The notes: a model not told the origin generated them from the letters alone. Positions 1-6,741 are shown, numbered from the stretch's first letter. The stretch: DNA of 12,765 bases from a halophilic archaeon J07HX64 (GCA_000416085.1 KE356579.1:2390918-2403682); one strand, 5' to 3'. Translations and numbers: made by a program.

Positions 1-161
1 CACTCGCCACGATCGGCGGCCCAAAGCAGGTCGGGGCTGTTCGGGAGGCCAGTGAGAGGCTCCTCGACGGTGCGCCACACGGGGCTGTCTACTCGTTCCT
101 CGAGGAGCAACGGCAGGAGCTCAAACACAAGGGGATGGAGTATCATCCGTTCCAGGGCTGA
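1..161 (+). CDS. C-terminal end of an unrecognised protein (partial)
   Basis: An open frame enters from the left edge (first full codon at 3) and ends at TGA 159-161, giving the last 52 residues of a protein. The segment begins ATIGGPKQVG, continues with an amphipathic helical stretch rich in Glu and Arg (VREASERLLDG, then SFLEEQRQELK), and closes with EYHPFQG. The frame has good GC bias at third positions and acidic-basic helical character, unlike the other two plus frames, so I take it as real. I do not recognise the family from this tail; it could be the C-terminal helix pair of a soluble enzyme. No overlapping or closely spaced downstream gene follows, so it is probably the last gene of its transcript. 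The start and most of the protein lie outside the window. Confidence 0.55.
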   Translation, partial: LATIGGPKQVGAVREASERLLDGAPHGAVYSFLEEQRQELKHKGMEYHPFQG

Positions 162-476
162 GTCGTCTGCAACGGATCTGGTGTCTGACGTACGCTATCC
201 CCAATCCTGTGGACACGGTGAGACACACCCCGAGTACCGTGAGTCAGATAATCACCCTCTGTAGTCTGTCTCGCCCCACACGGGACGTGTGAGCGGACAC
301 CAGTTACTGGCCCTCGCCACGAACACCACTCACCGTCGGTATCACCGCGACGGTGCCGAAACCGTCGGTGGCGGGTGCACACCCTCCCCAACCGGAATGG
401 ATGACACGAACGAGACACGGCTGAAGGGACCGCGTGCATCCTCTCCCGAAGCGGCACAGGAGGACGGTACCACCCG
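162..476. other. Noncoding interval with several inverted repeats
   Basis: No convincing gene lies here; the ORFs on either strand are Arg-, His- and Cys-rich and look like chance frames. What can be seen are short inverted repeats. CACACG 277-282 faces CGTGTG 286-291 across a 3-nt loop. CACCGTCG 331-338 can pair with CGACGGTG 348-355, and that same middle arm (348-354) can instead pair with ACCGTCG 361-367. The two latter hairpins exclude each other. No T-run follows any of them, so an archaeal terminator is not clearly indicated. The interval separates the end of the left-edge gene from the promoter of the SRPBCC operon. Confidence 0.5.
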
Positions 477-487
477 TTTACTTAATT
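477..487 (+). promoter_or_regulatory. TATA-like box of the SRPBCC/enoyl-CoA hydratase operon
   Basis: TTTACTTAATT is the only AT-rich stretch in this GC-rich neighbourhood and lies 25-35 nt before the ATG at 512. In haloarchaea transcription usually begins about 25 nt after the TATA centre, which would place the mRNA start at or just before the start codon. The position is read from the sequence; promoter activity is inferred. Confidence 0.5.
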
Positions 488-503
488 GGAGAGAGTCTCT
501 TAC

Positions 504-511
504 AGGTGATC
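504..511 (+). promoter_or_regulatory. Ribosome-binding-type motif abutting the 512 start
   Basis: AGGTGATC matches eight consecutive bases of the anti-anti-Shine-Dalgarno sequence (AGGAGGTGATCC) and touches the ATG at 512. It favours 512 over the upstream in-frame ATG at 434. If the transcript is leaderless, the motif would be only partly transcribed, so its role is uncertain. Confidence 0.45.
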
Positions 512-940
512 ATGACAGTGGAGGTAGAGCGGTCGTTCGATGTCGAAACCTCACAGGAGGAGGTGTGGGAGCTACTCTCGAGCGACGAGAACCGGGCCCG
601 GGCGATCGAGGTGGTCGACCGGTTCGAGAGTGACGGTGAGGAAACAATCTGGCACGTCCGTCTGCCGGGACCGCTCAGCAGTCGGACGATGGCGGTCAGG
701 ACCTGGGAGATACAGCGGGACGCGCCGCGGTACGTCGAGTTCGTCGGCCGCGCAAAGGCAATGGATGTCACCGGCGAACACGAGTTGACCGAGCGGGGGA
801 CAGGCTGTCGGGTCCGGAATCGGTTTGTCGTCGACGGTAAACTCCCGGGCGTCGAGCGGTTCTTCCGGCGCAATATCGACGGCGAGATAGAGAACATCAT
901 GTCGCTGGTACCGACCACGGTACGGCCGGTCGAGCGATGA
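512..940 (+). CDS. SRPBCC (START/polyketide cyclase-like) family protein
   Basis: A 142-aa protein with the layout of the helix-grip SRPBCC fold. It opens with a beta strand ending MTVEVERSFDV, followed by a helix (TSQEEVWELLSS), then alternating strands such as EETIWHVRLPG and PRYVEFVGRA. A strand with charged turn follows (GEHELTERGTGCRVRNRFVVDG), and a long C-terminal helix (VERFFRRNIDGEIENIMSLV). Proteins of this fold bind hydrophobic ligands or act as cyclases and chaperones; the ligand cannot be told here. The start at 512 is chosen over 434 because the TATA-like box and ribosome-binding motif lie between them, and because the extra 26 residues are Arg/Pro-rich and unlike the family. 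Its stop overlaps the next start (ATGA at 937-940), so translation is probably coupled to the enoyl-CoA hydratase-like gene. This hints at a role with acyl-CoA or lipid-like substrates, which is inference only. Confidence 0.8.
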   Translation: MTVEVERSFDVETSQEEVWELLSSDENRARAIEVVDRFESDGEETIWHVRLPGPLSSRTMAVRTWEIQRDAPRYVEFVGRAKAMDVTGEHELTERGTGCRVRNRFVVDGKLPGVERFFRRNIDGEIENIMSLVPTTVRPVER

Positions 941-1611
941 TACGGTCACGTGTCGAGAGCGGTCTGCGGGTGCTCGTGTTCGACCGCCCGGAGCGGCGAA
1001 ACGCGCTCACACCGGCGGGACTCGACGCACTCGAGGCGGCACTCGCGGCGGCAACGGAGCCGGTAGTGTATCTCACGGGAGCGGGTTCGGCGTTCTGTGC
1101 GGGGGCCGACCTGTCGGTGGTCGACTCGCTGGAGCGCGAGGAGGCGGCGGCGTTCGCCCGTCAGGGACAGCGTGTCGCGCGGGCGCTGGCCGGGTACGAC
1201 GGGGCGGTGGTCGCCGGTATCGATGGCCCGGCGCGAGGTGGCGGGGTCGAACTCGCGCTCGCCTGCGATCTGCGTGTCGGGACACCGGCTGCGTCGTTTG
1301 CCGAGAGCGGTGTCGAACACGGCCTGTTCGGTGCCTGGGGCGGGACAGTCAGACTCCCGCGTATCGTCGGCGAGGGTGTCGCGATGGACCTCTCGCTGTC
1401 CGGGCGGGTGCTCGACGCCGACGAGGCACAGCGTGTCGGTCTCCTGAGTCGTATCGTCGAGGAGCCACGAGCCGTCGCCACGGCGCTTCTCGACAGTGAC
1501 CACAGAGCGATACGGACAATCAAACACAGACTGCGTGACACGGCTCCGGCAGAGGAACAGACCGAGCAGGAGGCGGCAGCGTTCGCGGCACTGGTCGAGA
1601 AACGGGGGTGA
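937..1611 (+). CDS. Enoyl-CoA hydratase/isomerase (crotonase) family protein
   Basis: A 224-aa crotonase-fold protein, shorter than the usual ~260 aa. Visible family marks are RPERRNAL near residue 17, the first oxyanion-hole loop GSAFCAGADL (50-59), the second GGGVELALACDLR (101-113), and GAWGGTVRLPRIVG (132-145). It also has the segment LSGRVLDADEAQRVGLLSRIV (154-174). Glu105 matches the first catalytic Glu of mitochondrial enoyl-CoA hydratase (Glu144 in rat). The position of the second (Glu164 in rat) aligns by eye to Gly125 in FAESGVEHG, although Glu123 and Glu127 lie close by. Loss of one Glu is common in crotonase members that do isomerase, thioesterase or other chemistry, so simple hydratase activity should not be assumed. 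The C-terminal helices are abbreviated. It overlaps the SRPBCC gene by ATGA and ends 6 bp from the convergent ATPase gene. Confidence 0.85.
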   Translation: MIRSRVESGLRVLVFDRPERRNALTPAGLDALEAALAAATEPVVYLTGAGSAFCAGADLSVVDSLEREEAAAFARQGQRVARALAGYDGAVVAGIDGPARGGGVELALACDLRVGTPAASFAESGVEHGLFGAWGGTVRLPRIVGEGVAMDLSLSGRVLDADEAQRVGLLSRIVEEPRAVATALLDSDHRAIRTIKHRLRDTAPAEEQTEQEAAAFAALVEKRG

Positions 1612-1617
1612 ACCCGG

Positions 1618-2448
1618 TCAGCGTATCTTGCGAACGTCGCTGATACTGAACCCCGAGTCGCCGAGGTCGGTTTCGAACTTCACGAGCTCGTCCTCGTCGA
1701 TCTGTGAGAGGATGCCGCGGAAGCTCCGTAGCATGAGCGTCCGGGCGAGTACACTGCCTCCGGTCGACCAGTCGAATATAAGCGACCCGGTACAGCTGTC
1801 GATCAGTTGGCCCTGCTCCGTCTCAGTGAGTGTCTCGTGGTCGACGTGAAGGAGGATGAGCCCGCCCCACTCGTGGGCGACACGGCGGAGCCCTTTGACA
1901 AAGTAGACGATGTCCGGCCACTCGAGCTGTTCGCCGGTGGCGCTCACGAGGTCCGACAGCGAATCTATCACCACTAGGTTGTTCTCGGCGCGCTCGTTCA
2001 GCATGTCTCCCGTGAGATTCACCAGATTCTGCTGCTCACCGGGATACCGGGTTCGGTCACTGCTCTCGTCGACGTACCAGTCACGCGGAACGGGGCTGGT
2101 CCGGAAGTAGCTGTCCGCGACCGACTGAAACTGGATCCGTTCCAGTCCCGCCTGTGCGAGGTTTTTCTCCATCGACAGTTCGACCTCCCGCGCGAACTGG
2201 TCGTAGCTCTCCGTAAACGAGATGTAGTGAATCTCCTCCGGGAGAGTCGTGTTCCTCGCCGTCTGCCCGTAGTGGAGGTCGAACAGCGACTCGTCGGTGT
2301 GCGCGGTGGCGTTCATAACGGCGGCGGTGTAGACGAACTCTCGCGCACCTGCCCCAGACTCGCCGGAGATCAGCACGACACTTCCCCTGGGTGCTCCTCC
2401 GTTGAGCGTGATATCCAGGCGACTGATTCCAAACGGGATACGCTCCAT
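1618..2448 (-). CDS. RecA/KaiC-superfamily ATPase-like protein, P-loop degraded (HTR-like)
   Basis: A 276-aa single-domain protein of the RecA/KaiC type. It opens MERIPFGISRLDITLNGGAPRG, the usual KaiC lead-in ('G..rLD..l.GG.p.G'), then VVLISGESGAGAREFVY. The P-loop reads GESGAGAR at 29-36: where GxxxxGK[ST] is expected, the lysine is Ala35 and the Ser/Thr is Arg36. A Walker-B-like strand is kept (NLVVIDSLSDL, 157-167, Asp162), and so is a later core strand, GLILLHVDHET (196-206). In haloarchaea such proteins have been labelled 'HTR-like' or inactivated RecA-superfamily ATPases linked to signalling. Loss of nucleotide hydrolysis is likely; binding is uncertain. The gene is monocistronic, with a TATA-like box 27 nt before the ATG, so probably leaderless. 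It converges on the enoyl-CoA hydratase gene and diverges from the acylase gene. Confidence 0.8.
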   Translation of the reverse strand: MERIPFGISRLDITLNGGAPRGSVVLISGESGAGAREFVYTAAVMNATAHTDESLFDLHYGQTARNTTLPEEIHYISFTESYDQFAREVELSMEKNLAQAGLERIQFQSVADSYFRTSPVPRDWYVDESSDRTRYPGEQQNLVNLTGDMLNERAENNLVVIDSLSDLVSATGEQLEWPDIVYFVKGLRRVAHEWGGLILLHVDHETLTETEQGQLIDSCTGSLIFDWSTGGSVLARTLMLRSFRGILSQIDEDELVKFETDLGDSGFSISDVRKIR

Positions 2449-2470
2449 ACCCTCGTATTACTCTCTGCAT

Positions 2471-2479
2471 TCTTAATTC
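2471..2479 (-). promoter_or_regulatory. TATA-like box of the RecA/KaiC-like gene
   Basis: Read on the minus strand the site is AGAATTAAGA, centred about 27 nt before the ATG at 2448. This is the spacing expected for a leaderless haloarchaeal transcript. Confidence 0.55.
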
Positions 2480-2552
2480 TTGCATGATTTCGACTCGGGC
2501 ATAGCGCGTTGTCAACTGTTACAGGATTCCGAGACGGATACAGCGAAACTCT

Positions 2553-2620
2553 GCCGGAGTCCGCGTGATTGCTCGGACCCGGCAGGGGTGTGTTGGCCGG
2601 ACCGTCGGGGCGGACCCCGA
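2553..2620. other. Two adjacent strong hairpins in the divergent intergenic region
   Basis: GCCGGAGTCCG (2553-2563) pairs with CGGACCCGGC (2574-2583), leaving one bulged A. Then TCGGGG (2605-2610) pairs with CCCCGA (2615-2620) around a CGGA tetraloop. Both lie in the 205-nt gap between the RecA-like gene and the acylase gene, just upstream of a weak TATA-like stretch near 2623-2630 that would serve the acylase start at 2654. They could be operators, part of a longer 5' leader, or a terminator for something unseen. No T-run follows. Confidence 0.4.
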
Positions 2621-2653
2621 AAGGTACATGTTCGAACCAGCACATCACGTGGT

Positions 2654-5127
2654 ATGAATCGAGAGACGACACGGCGCGCGGTGCTCGGGGCGGCCCTCGG
2701 TGCAGGCGTCGCGGGTGGGCTACTCACCTCCGCGAGCAGCTTTCTCGGGCGGTTCGCACCCCTCTCTGGCTCGGTCTGGGGGGCCGCGAAGACGGGCCGG
2801 CAGTCGACAGTCGACAGCCCACACGGTCCGGCCGAGGTCCGTTACGACGACGAGGGGGTCCCGCAGATCAGCGCGGACAGCGAGACGGCGCTGTACTTTG
2901 CGACAGGCTACGCACAGGCAACCGACCGGCTGTTCCAGATGGACCTCCAGCGGCGCCTGTTCCGCGGCGAGCTCTCGGCGGTCGTCGGCGACACGACACT
3001 CGACTCCGACGAGTTCCACCGGAAGATGATGTTCGCCCAGGCCGCCGAGGCGACCGCCGAACACGTCCGTGAGACAGCTGTTGGACCGCTCCTCGAGGCG
3101 TACGCCGACGGTGTCAACGCCGCAATCGAGAGCGAGTCGCTCCCGATCGAGTTCCGCCTGCTCGAGTACGAGCCCGAACCGTGGACGGTTGCCGACTCGA
3201 TGATTGTCGAGAAGGTGATCGCCTGGGGTCTGACAGGGAGTTTCCGGACACTCCGGAAGACGCTGGTCGCGGACACGTTCACGGCGGAGATGGCCAACCA
3301 GCTGTACCCTGACCGGTTCGCCGAGCGCCCACGGATCATCCGTGACCACCACGACCCTGAGACGTTCGGTGCGGGGCTGGGTATCGATGTCGACGTCGAC
3401 GCAACCGAGACGGGGCAGACGGTCAGAAAGGAAACCGTCGACTGGCTGTCGGGGTTCGAACCGGACCCGAAACTTGGCTCGAACAGCTGGCTCGTGAGTC
3501 CGGAGCTGTCTGGTGGTGATGCACCGGTCGTCAGCAACGACCCACACCTGCAACTGCAGGCCCCGCCGGTCTGGTACGAGATGCACCTCGACGGGCCCGA
3601 CCATCGCGTGCGCGGGGTTTCGTTCCCCGGTGTTCCGTTCGTCGTCATCGGTGAGAACAACGACGGCGCGTGGGGGTTCACAAACGTCGGTGCGGACGTC
3701 ATCGACTTCTACACGTACGATCGTCTCGAGGACGGCGAGGCGTACCGCTACGGTGAGGAAACCCGCGAGTTCGAGACCCAGACCCAGGAGATCGAGGTCG
3801 CCGACGGGTCGAACAAGGAGATCGAGGTGAGGCGGTCGGTCCACGGTCCCGTCGTGGAGGAGGCAGAGCAGGAGGTCGGTGTCGCCTGGACGGGTCACGC
3901 CGCCACCGAAACCAGCCTCGCCATCTACGAACTCGCCCACAGTGAGGGTGTCGAGGACGCACGTCGGGCGGCCGCGAAGTTCGAGGCGCCAACGCAGAAT
4001 CTCGTCTACGGCAGCCAGACGGTGGCCGCCTGTTCCAGGTGACCGGACGGCTCCCGGTTCGACGGGTCGACGGCGACGTGGTCAGGGGCAGTCGCGTGTT
4101 CGATGGCTCCGCCCGCGAGGGCGAGTGGGGCCGGTTCGAGCCGTTCGAGCGGCCGGTTGCCTGGGACGACGACAGCCCGCCAGCGGACCGCGGTGAACTG
4201 TCGTGGGTGCCGTTCGCCGAGAACCCACACGTCGAGGACCCCGAGTATCTCGCGACGGCAAACCAGCTGACCGTCGACGACGACCACCTGGCGTACTATC
4301 TGGGTGTCGAGTTCGACCCCGGCTACCGCGGCGAGCGCATCTACGACCTGCTCGACGAACAGATCGAGGCGGACGAGGAGCTCGACCTGTCTGTGCTGCG
4401 TGAGGTGGGTCGGGACACACGCGACGGCCGGGCGGAGACCCTGGTCGACGGGCTCACCGACGGCCGTGTCGACGGGCTGGTCGAGGCGGCCCGCGAGAGC
4501 GAGGACGACGACCTCGTGGACGCCGCCGATACGCTCGAATCCTGGGCGTCGGACCCGGCGGCCTACCGGATGGACCCGGACACGGAGGGGGCGCTGCTCT
4601 TCGACCGCTGGATGGAGCAGTACCGCGACGAGCTGTTCGCGGAGGGGTTCGAGGAGGCCGACCTCGGCGACGAGTACTACCCCTCGGACGGGGCTATCGA
4701 ACAGCTTCCGCCGGACAGCCCGTGGTTCGGTGCCCGACCGCGGGCCGGGGTCATGCGTGCGGCGCTCCGGGCAGCGCTCGAGGAGATCGACGAAGCGGGA
4801 CACGAGGTCTACGGCGATATCTCACACACCGGGCAGATCGGACACCCACTTGAGTTGGGGTTTCTGGCCTATCCGGACCACCCCCGCGGCGGTTCGGGTG
4901 AGACGGTCCAGAACTTCGACCACAGCGCCCCCCGGGGTGGAAGCTGGGAGATGCAGGTCGACCTCGACGGGGAGTATCTCGCCATCCTCCCGGGTGGCAA
5001 CTCCGGGCGGTACTTCTCGGAGCACTACGACAGCCAGATCGGCCGGTGGGCACGCGGCGAATACCGTTCACTCTCGCGGGAGATCGAGGGCGATCTGACC
5101 GTCGAGTTCAGCGAGGAAGACGGATGA
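2654..5127 (+). pseudogene. Penicillin acylase (S45) family Ntn hydrolase, frameshifted, Tat signal
   Basis: The two open frames (2654-4042 and 4039-5127) are consecutive parts of one ~824-residue penicillin-acylase-type amidohydrolase. The N-terminus MNRETTRRAVLGAALGAG is a twin-arginine signal, so export of the folded precursor is expected. The alpha-chain mark GYAQATDRLFQMDLQRRLFRG lies near residues 85-105. The beta-chain nucleophile is Ser276 in LGSNSW, where autocleavage would create the N-terminal Ser; it is followed by NDPHLQL and GENNDGAWGFTNVGADVIDFY. The second frame holds TANQLTVDDDH (family Asn position), HSAPRGGSWEMQVDL and LPGGNSGRYFSEHYDSQIGRW, the usual C-terminal block. The family hydrolyses amide bonds of acylated substrates such as beta-lactams or acyl-homoserine lactones; the substrate is unknown here. 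The start is at 2654, not the upstream in-frame ATG at 2480, because of the signal peptide. All other motifs are intact, so the break is recent or a sequencing error. Confidence 0.85.
4006..4024 (+). other. Site of the one-base frameshift in the acylase gene
   Basis: Upstream the protein reads NLVYGS in one frame. Downstream it continues DGGRLFQVTGRLPVR in the frame one base earlier, which corresponds to loss of one base (or gain of two) between about 4009 and 4020. There is no homopolymer and no X-XXY-YYZ slippery heptamer, so a simple indel is favoured over programmed frameshifting. The first frame stops at TGA 4040-4042. The second has only a GTG at 4039 as a possible restart. Confidence 0.75.
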
Positions 5128-5486
5128 GCGAGAGCGAGGGGCCGCTGTCGGCTGCCGCTGCGGGACTGCGTCGCGTGCGCGAGGAGTCGAGACCACACTG
5201 GATCGGGCTGGTACTCGCCGTCGTGGTGGGGCTGGTCGTGTCGACCATCCACTGGCTGGGGCTGGTCCTCGGTGGGGCGCTCGTGGGGCTGGTGGCAGCT
5301 AGCCTCCCGCGGGCACTGCTCTCGGGGCTCGGTTTCGGGCTGGTTGTGCTGCTCGTCTGGTGGTCGACGCTTGTTCTGTCGGGCGGGGTCGGAAAGGTGA
5401 CCGCAACCGGCGAACTCGCCGGACTCGGGGTGTTGATGGCGCTCGTCGCGCCCGTGCTCGGGAGCCTCGCTCGTGGCGTCGTCTGA
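5124..5486 (+). CDS. Small integral membrane protein, uncharacterised
   Basis: A 120-aa protein with a short polar, charged N-terminus (about 25 residues) and about four hydrophobic segments near 27-42, 43-60, 66-85 and 98-118, with WIGLVLAVVVGLVVS as the first. The rest is Gly-, Leu- and Val-rich with almost no charge, so it is a membrane protein without an obvious extramembrane domain. The ATG overlaps the TGA of the acylase gene (ATGA), and GAGGA at 5113-5117 gives a ribosome site, so it is translationally coupled to that gene. I do not recognise a named family. The coupling suggests the two were expressed together, but a shared function is inference. If the frameshift upstream is real, this protein may be poorly translated. 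The gene ends 9 bp from the convergent gene at 5496. Confidence 0.75.
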   Translation: MSESEGPLSAAAAGLRRVREESRPHWIGLVLAVVVGLVVSTIHWLGLVLGGALVGLVAASLPRALLSGLGFGLVVLLVWWSTLVLSGGVGKVTATGELAGLGVLMALVAPVLGSLARGVV

Positions 5487-5495
5487 GACGGTCTG

Positions 5496-6047
5496 TCACC
5501 TGCGGAGCAGGGCCAGCGCGAGGACTACCCCGGTGAGCACAACCCCGACACCCGCTATCACCAGGATATCGTCGACCACAGCCGCCGTAATCGCGGCGAG
5601 CACCACCGCCAGCAGTCCGAGTGCGAGCACGGCCAGTTCCGGTCGGTCGAACACCGCCGCCCCGGTTCGTGGCGGCTCCGCGAGCGTGTCGTCGACATCG
5701 ACAGTTGTGCGAGTAACGGCAGGGTCTTTCACCTCGACATCGATCTGGTGCTGTTCGGCCCCGTAGCTGGTCGACAGCTCGAGTGTCCCGAAGGCAGACT
5801 CACTGTCGAGCGCGTCGATGTCGACATCGATACGCACCCGGCGCTCCCCGTTACCCGGAACGTGACGGTTACCGGCGTCCACAGTGACGACCCGCGAGAG
5901 GCCGTCGCCCGTGTTGAGGTGGACGTGCAACGCCTCGCCGTGGTTGACGAAACGGATGTCGAAGCTGTCGGTCGCCTCGATCGTGTCCGACACCTCCAGT
6001 TCGCGCACCCCCTCGCGGTTGATATGCACCGGTAACTCGTCTGTCAC
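5496..6047 (-). CDS. Haloarchaeal protein with beta-rich domain and two C-terminal membrane helices
   Basis: A 183-aa protein starting at GTG. Residues 1-110 form a beta-rich soluble domain: alternating strands such as FDIRFVNHGEALHVHLN, RRVRIDVDIDAL and GTLELSTSYG, resembling an immunoglobulin-like or cupredoxin-like sandwich with no metal motif I can name. A short Thr/Asp/Pro linker (111-135) follows, then two membrane helices near 138-157 and 161-181, ending in LLRR. There is no signal peptide, so the N-terminal domain is either cytoplasmic or carried out without cleavage. It resembles a conserved haloarchaeal DUF of this length (possibly DUF7524, from memory). The GTG start is supported by a TATA-like AT run 26 nt upstream, typical of a leaderless gene. 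It lies 66 nt downstream of the HAH_0734-type gene on the same strand but has its own promoter. Confidence 0.75.
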   Translation of the reverse strand: MTDELPVHINREGVRELEVSDTIEATDSFDIRFVNHGEALHVHLNTGDGLSRVVTVDAGNRHVPGNGERRVRIDVDIDALDSESAFGTLELSTSYGAEQHQIDVEVKDPAVTRTTVDVDDTLAEPPRTGAAVFDRPELAVLALGLLAVVLAAITAAVVDDILVIAGVGVVLTGVVLALALLRR

Positions 6048-6068
6048 AGAACTGAATCCGTCGGGAGG

Positions 6069-6078
6069 AATAAAAAAG
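6069..6078 (-). promoter_or_regulatory. TATA-like box of the 5496-6047 gene
   Basis: On the minus strand the site reads CTTTTTTATT, the most AT-rich run nearby, centred 26 nt before the GTG at 6047. It could also aid termination of the gene upstream on the same strand (6114-6368), since T-runs end archaeal transcripts. Confidence 0.55.
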
Positions 6079-6113
6079 GTTCAGGCCAGAGAGAACGGCC
6101 AGACGAGGACCGC

Positions 6114-6368
6114 TCACCTGGAGGCCCGCAGCACCTCCACCTCGTCGGCGTCGATCGCCTCCACGTCCAGGTGCATCGGGATGTACTCCCGGCGCTCGTA
6201 GGCCTCCTCCTCGTCCGCGCTCCCGACGGTACACCAGAACTGTGGCTGCTCCGGACCGTACCAGTCCCCCTGACGGTTGATGCCAAAACGGACGTACCGC
6301 CTACCGTCGTACTCGATTACCGCCCTCTTCCGGATGCCGGGGTCCCCGCAGATGATGAACCTCCGCAT
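6114..6368 (-). CDS. HAH_0734-type small haloarchaeal protein
   Basis: An 84-aa protein beginning MRRFIICGDPGIRKRAVIEYDG and continuing RYVRFGINRQGDWYGPEQPQFWCTVGS. It ends in an acidic tail with EYIPMHLDVEAIDADEVEVLR. The 'GDPGIRK.AVIEYDG' opening and 'GDW.GP..... WCT.G' middle are what I remember of the HAH_0734 family, a conserved small cytoplasmic haloarchaeal protein of unknown function. The frame is open as far as 6506, but the internal ATG at 6368 is chosen: it matches the family start, a TATA-like GTTAAC sits 27 nt upstream, and the longer version would read into the tandem repeat array. The gene is transcribed away from the CNNM gene, and the two share the 404-nt intergenic region. 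Confidence 0.75.
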   Translation of the reverse strand: MRRFIICGDPGIRKRAVIEYDGRRYVRFGINRQGDWYGPEQPQFWCTVGSADEEEAYERREYIPMHLDVEAIDADEVEVLRASR

Positions 6369-6376
6369 AGCTGCTC

Positions 6377-6398
6377 GTTCGGCCGAACTGGTGTTAAC
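6377..6398 (-). promoter_or_regulatory. TATA-like box and palindrome upstream of the HAH_0734-type gene
   Basis: GTTAAC at 6393-6398 is centred 27 nt from the ATG at 6368, fitting a leaderless promoter. Between it and the start lies a perfect 12-bp palindrome, GTTCGGCCGAAC (6377-6388), placed where a repressor could block initiation. Promoter and operator roles are inferred from position. Confidence 0.45.
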
Positions 6399-6452
6399 GA
6401 CTTCGGACCGCCAGACTGCCCTGCCGGTGGTGCGGTTCGTCAGATCCACTAC

Positions 6453-6705
6453 CACCCGTGTACCGCCCGTATCGTCCACGCTCACCCGTGACACCGTTCG
6501 CGCCACCCGTGTATCACCCGTGGCTCACACTCGCCCGTGGCACCGTTCCGTGCCGCCCGTGCACCGCCCGCGTTGTCCACACTCGTCTGGGACACCGCTC
6601 GCGCCACCGGTGTACCGCCCGCGTTGTCCACACTCGTCCGTGGCACCGTCCGCACCACCCGTGTACCGCCCGTGGCTCACACTCGCCCGCGGCACCGTTC
6701 GTGCT
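6453..6705. repeat. Degenerate 51-bp tandem repeat array, five units
   Basis: Five head-to-tail units start at 6453, 6504, 6554, 6605 and 6656, with lengths 51, 50, 51, 51 and about 50 bp. Most units open CACCCGTGTACCGCCCG and end in CACCGTTCG or a close variant, with substitutions spread over the unit. The unit is itself a doubled ~25-bp half: CCCGTGTACCGCCCGTG in the first half matches CCCGTGGCACCGTTCGTG in the second. Units abut without spacers, so this is not CRISPR. The array fills most of the divergent intergenic region, ending about 37 nt before the TATA-like box of the CNNM gene. Both strands stay open through it in some frames, but the 50-bp unit breaks phase and the protein would be Cys/His/Arg/Pro-rich, so I regard it as noncoding. 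Confidence 0.85.
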
Positions 6706-6741
6706 GTCTCTCCTGATTCGGTTTGGTTTTTTGTCACAAGT

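Noticed and set aside
143..457. Minus-strand ORF of 104 codons in the gap before the SRPBCC gene
   Set aside because: The product is rich in Arg, His and Cys with no acidic bias, no promoter at leaderless spacing and no recognisable motif.
2626..2642. TTCGAACC resembling a tRNA T-loop
   Set aside because: There is no matching acceptor, D or anticodon stem around it; TTCGAA is a common palindrome in this DNA.
2480..2653. Upstream in-frame extension of the acylase to the ATG at 2480
   Set aside because: It would bury the twin-arginine signal peptide 58 residues inside the protein and runs across two strong hairpins.
2720..3940. 406-codon minus-strand ORF
   Set aside because: It mirrors the acylase coding strand (antisense shadow) and has no family features.
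4006..4042. Programmed -1 frameshift joining the two acylase frames
   Set aside because: There is no slippery heptamer and no stable structure just downstream that I can see; a simple indel or sequencing error explains it better.
6453..6705. CRISPR array
   Set aside because: The units abut, vary along their whole length and have no constant-repeat/variable-spacer structure. No cas gene is in the window.
6525..6737. Minus-strand ORF with a 17-residue repeat (GRYTGG...DECGQR)
   Set aside because: It is simply the 51-bp DNA repeat read in one frame. One unit is 50 bp and breaks the phase, several frames are equally open, and there is no promoter or ribosome site.
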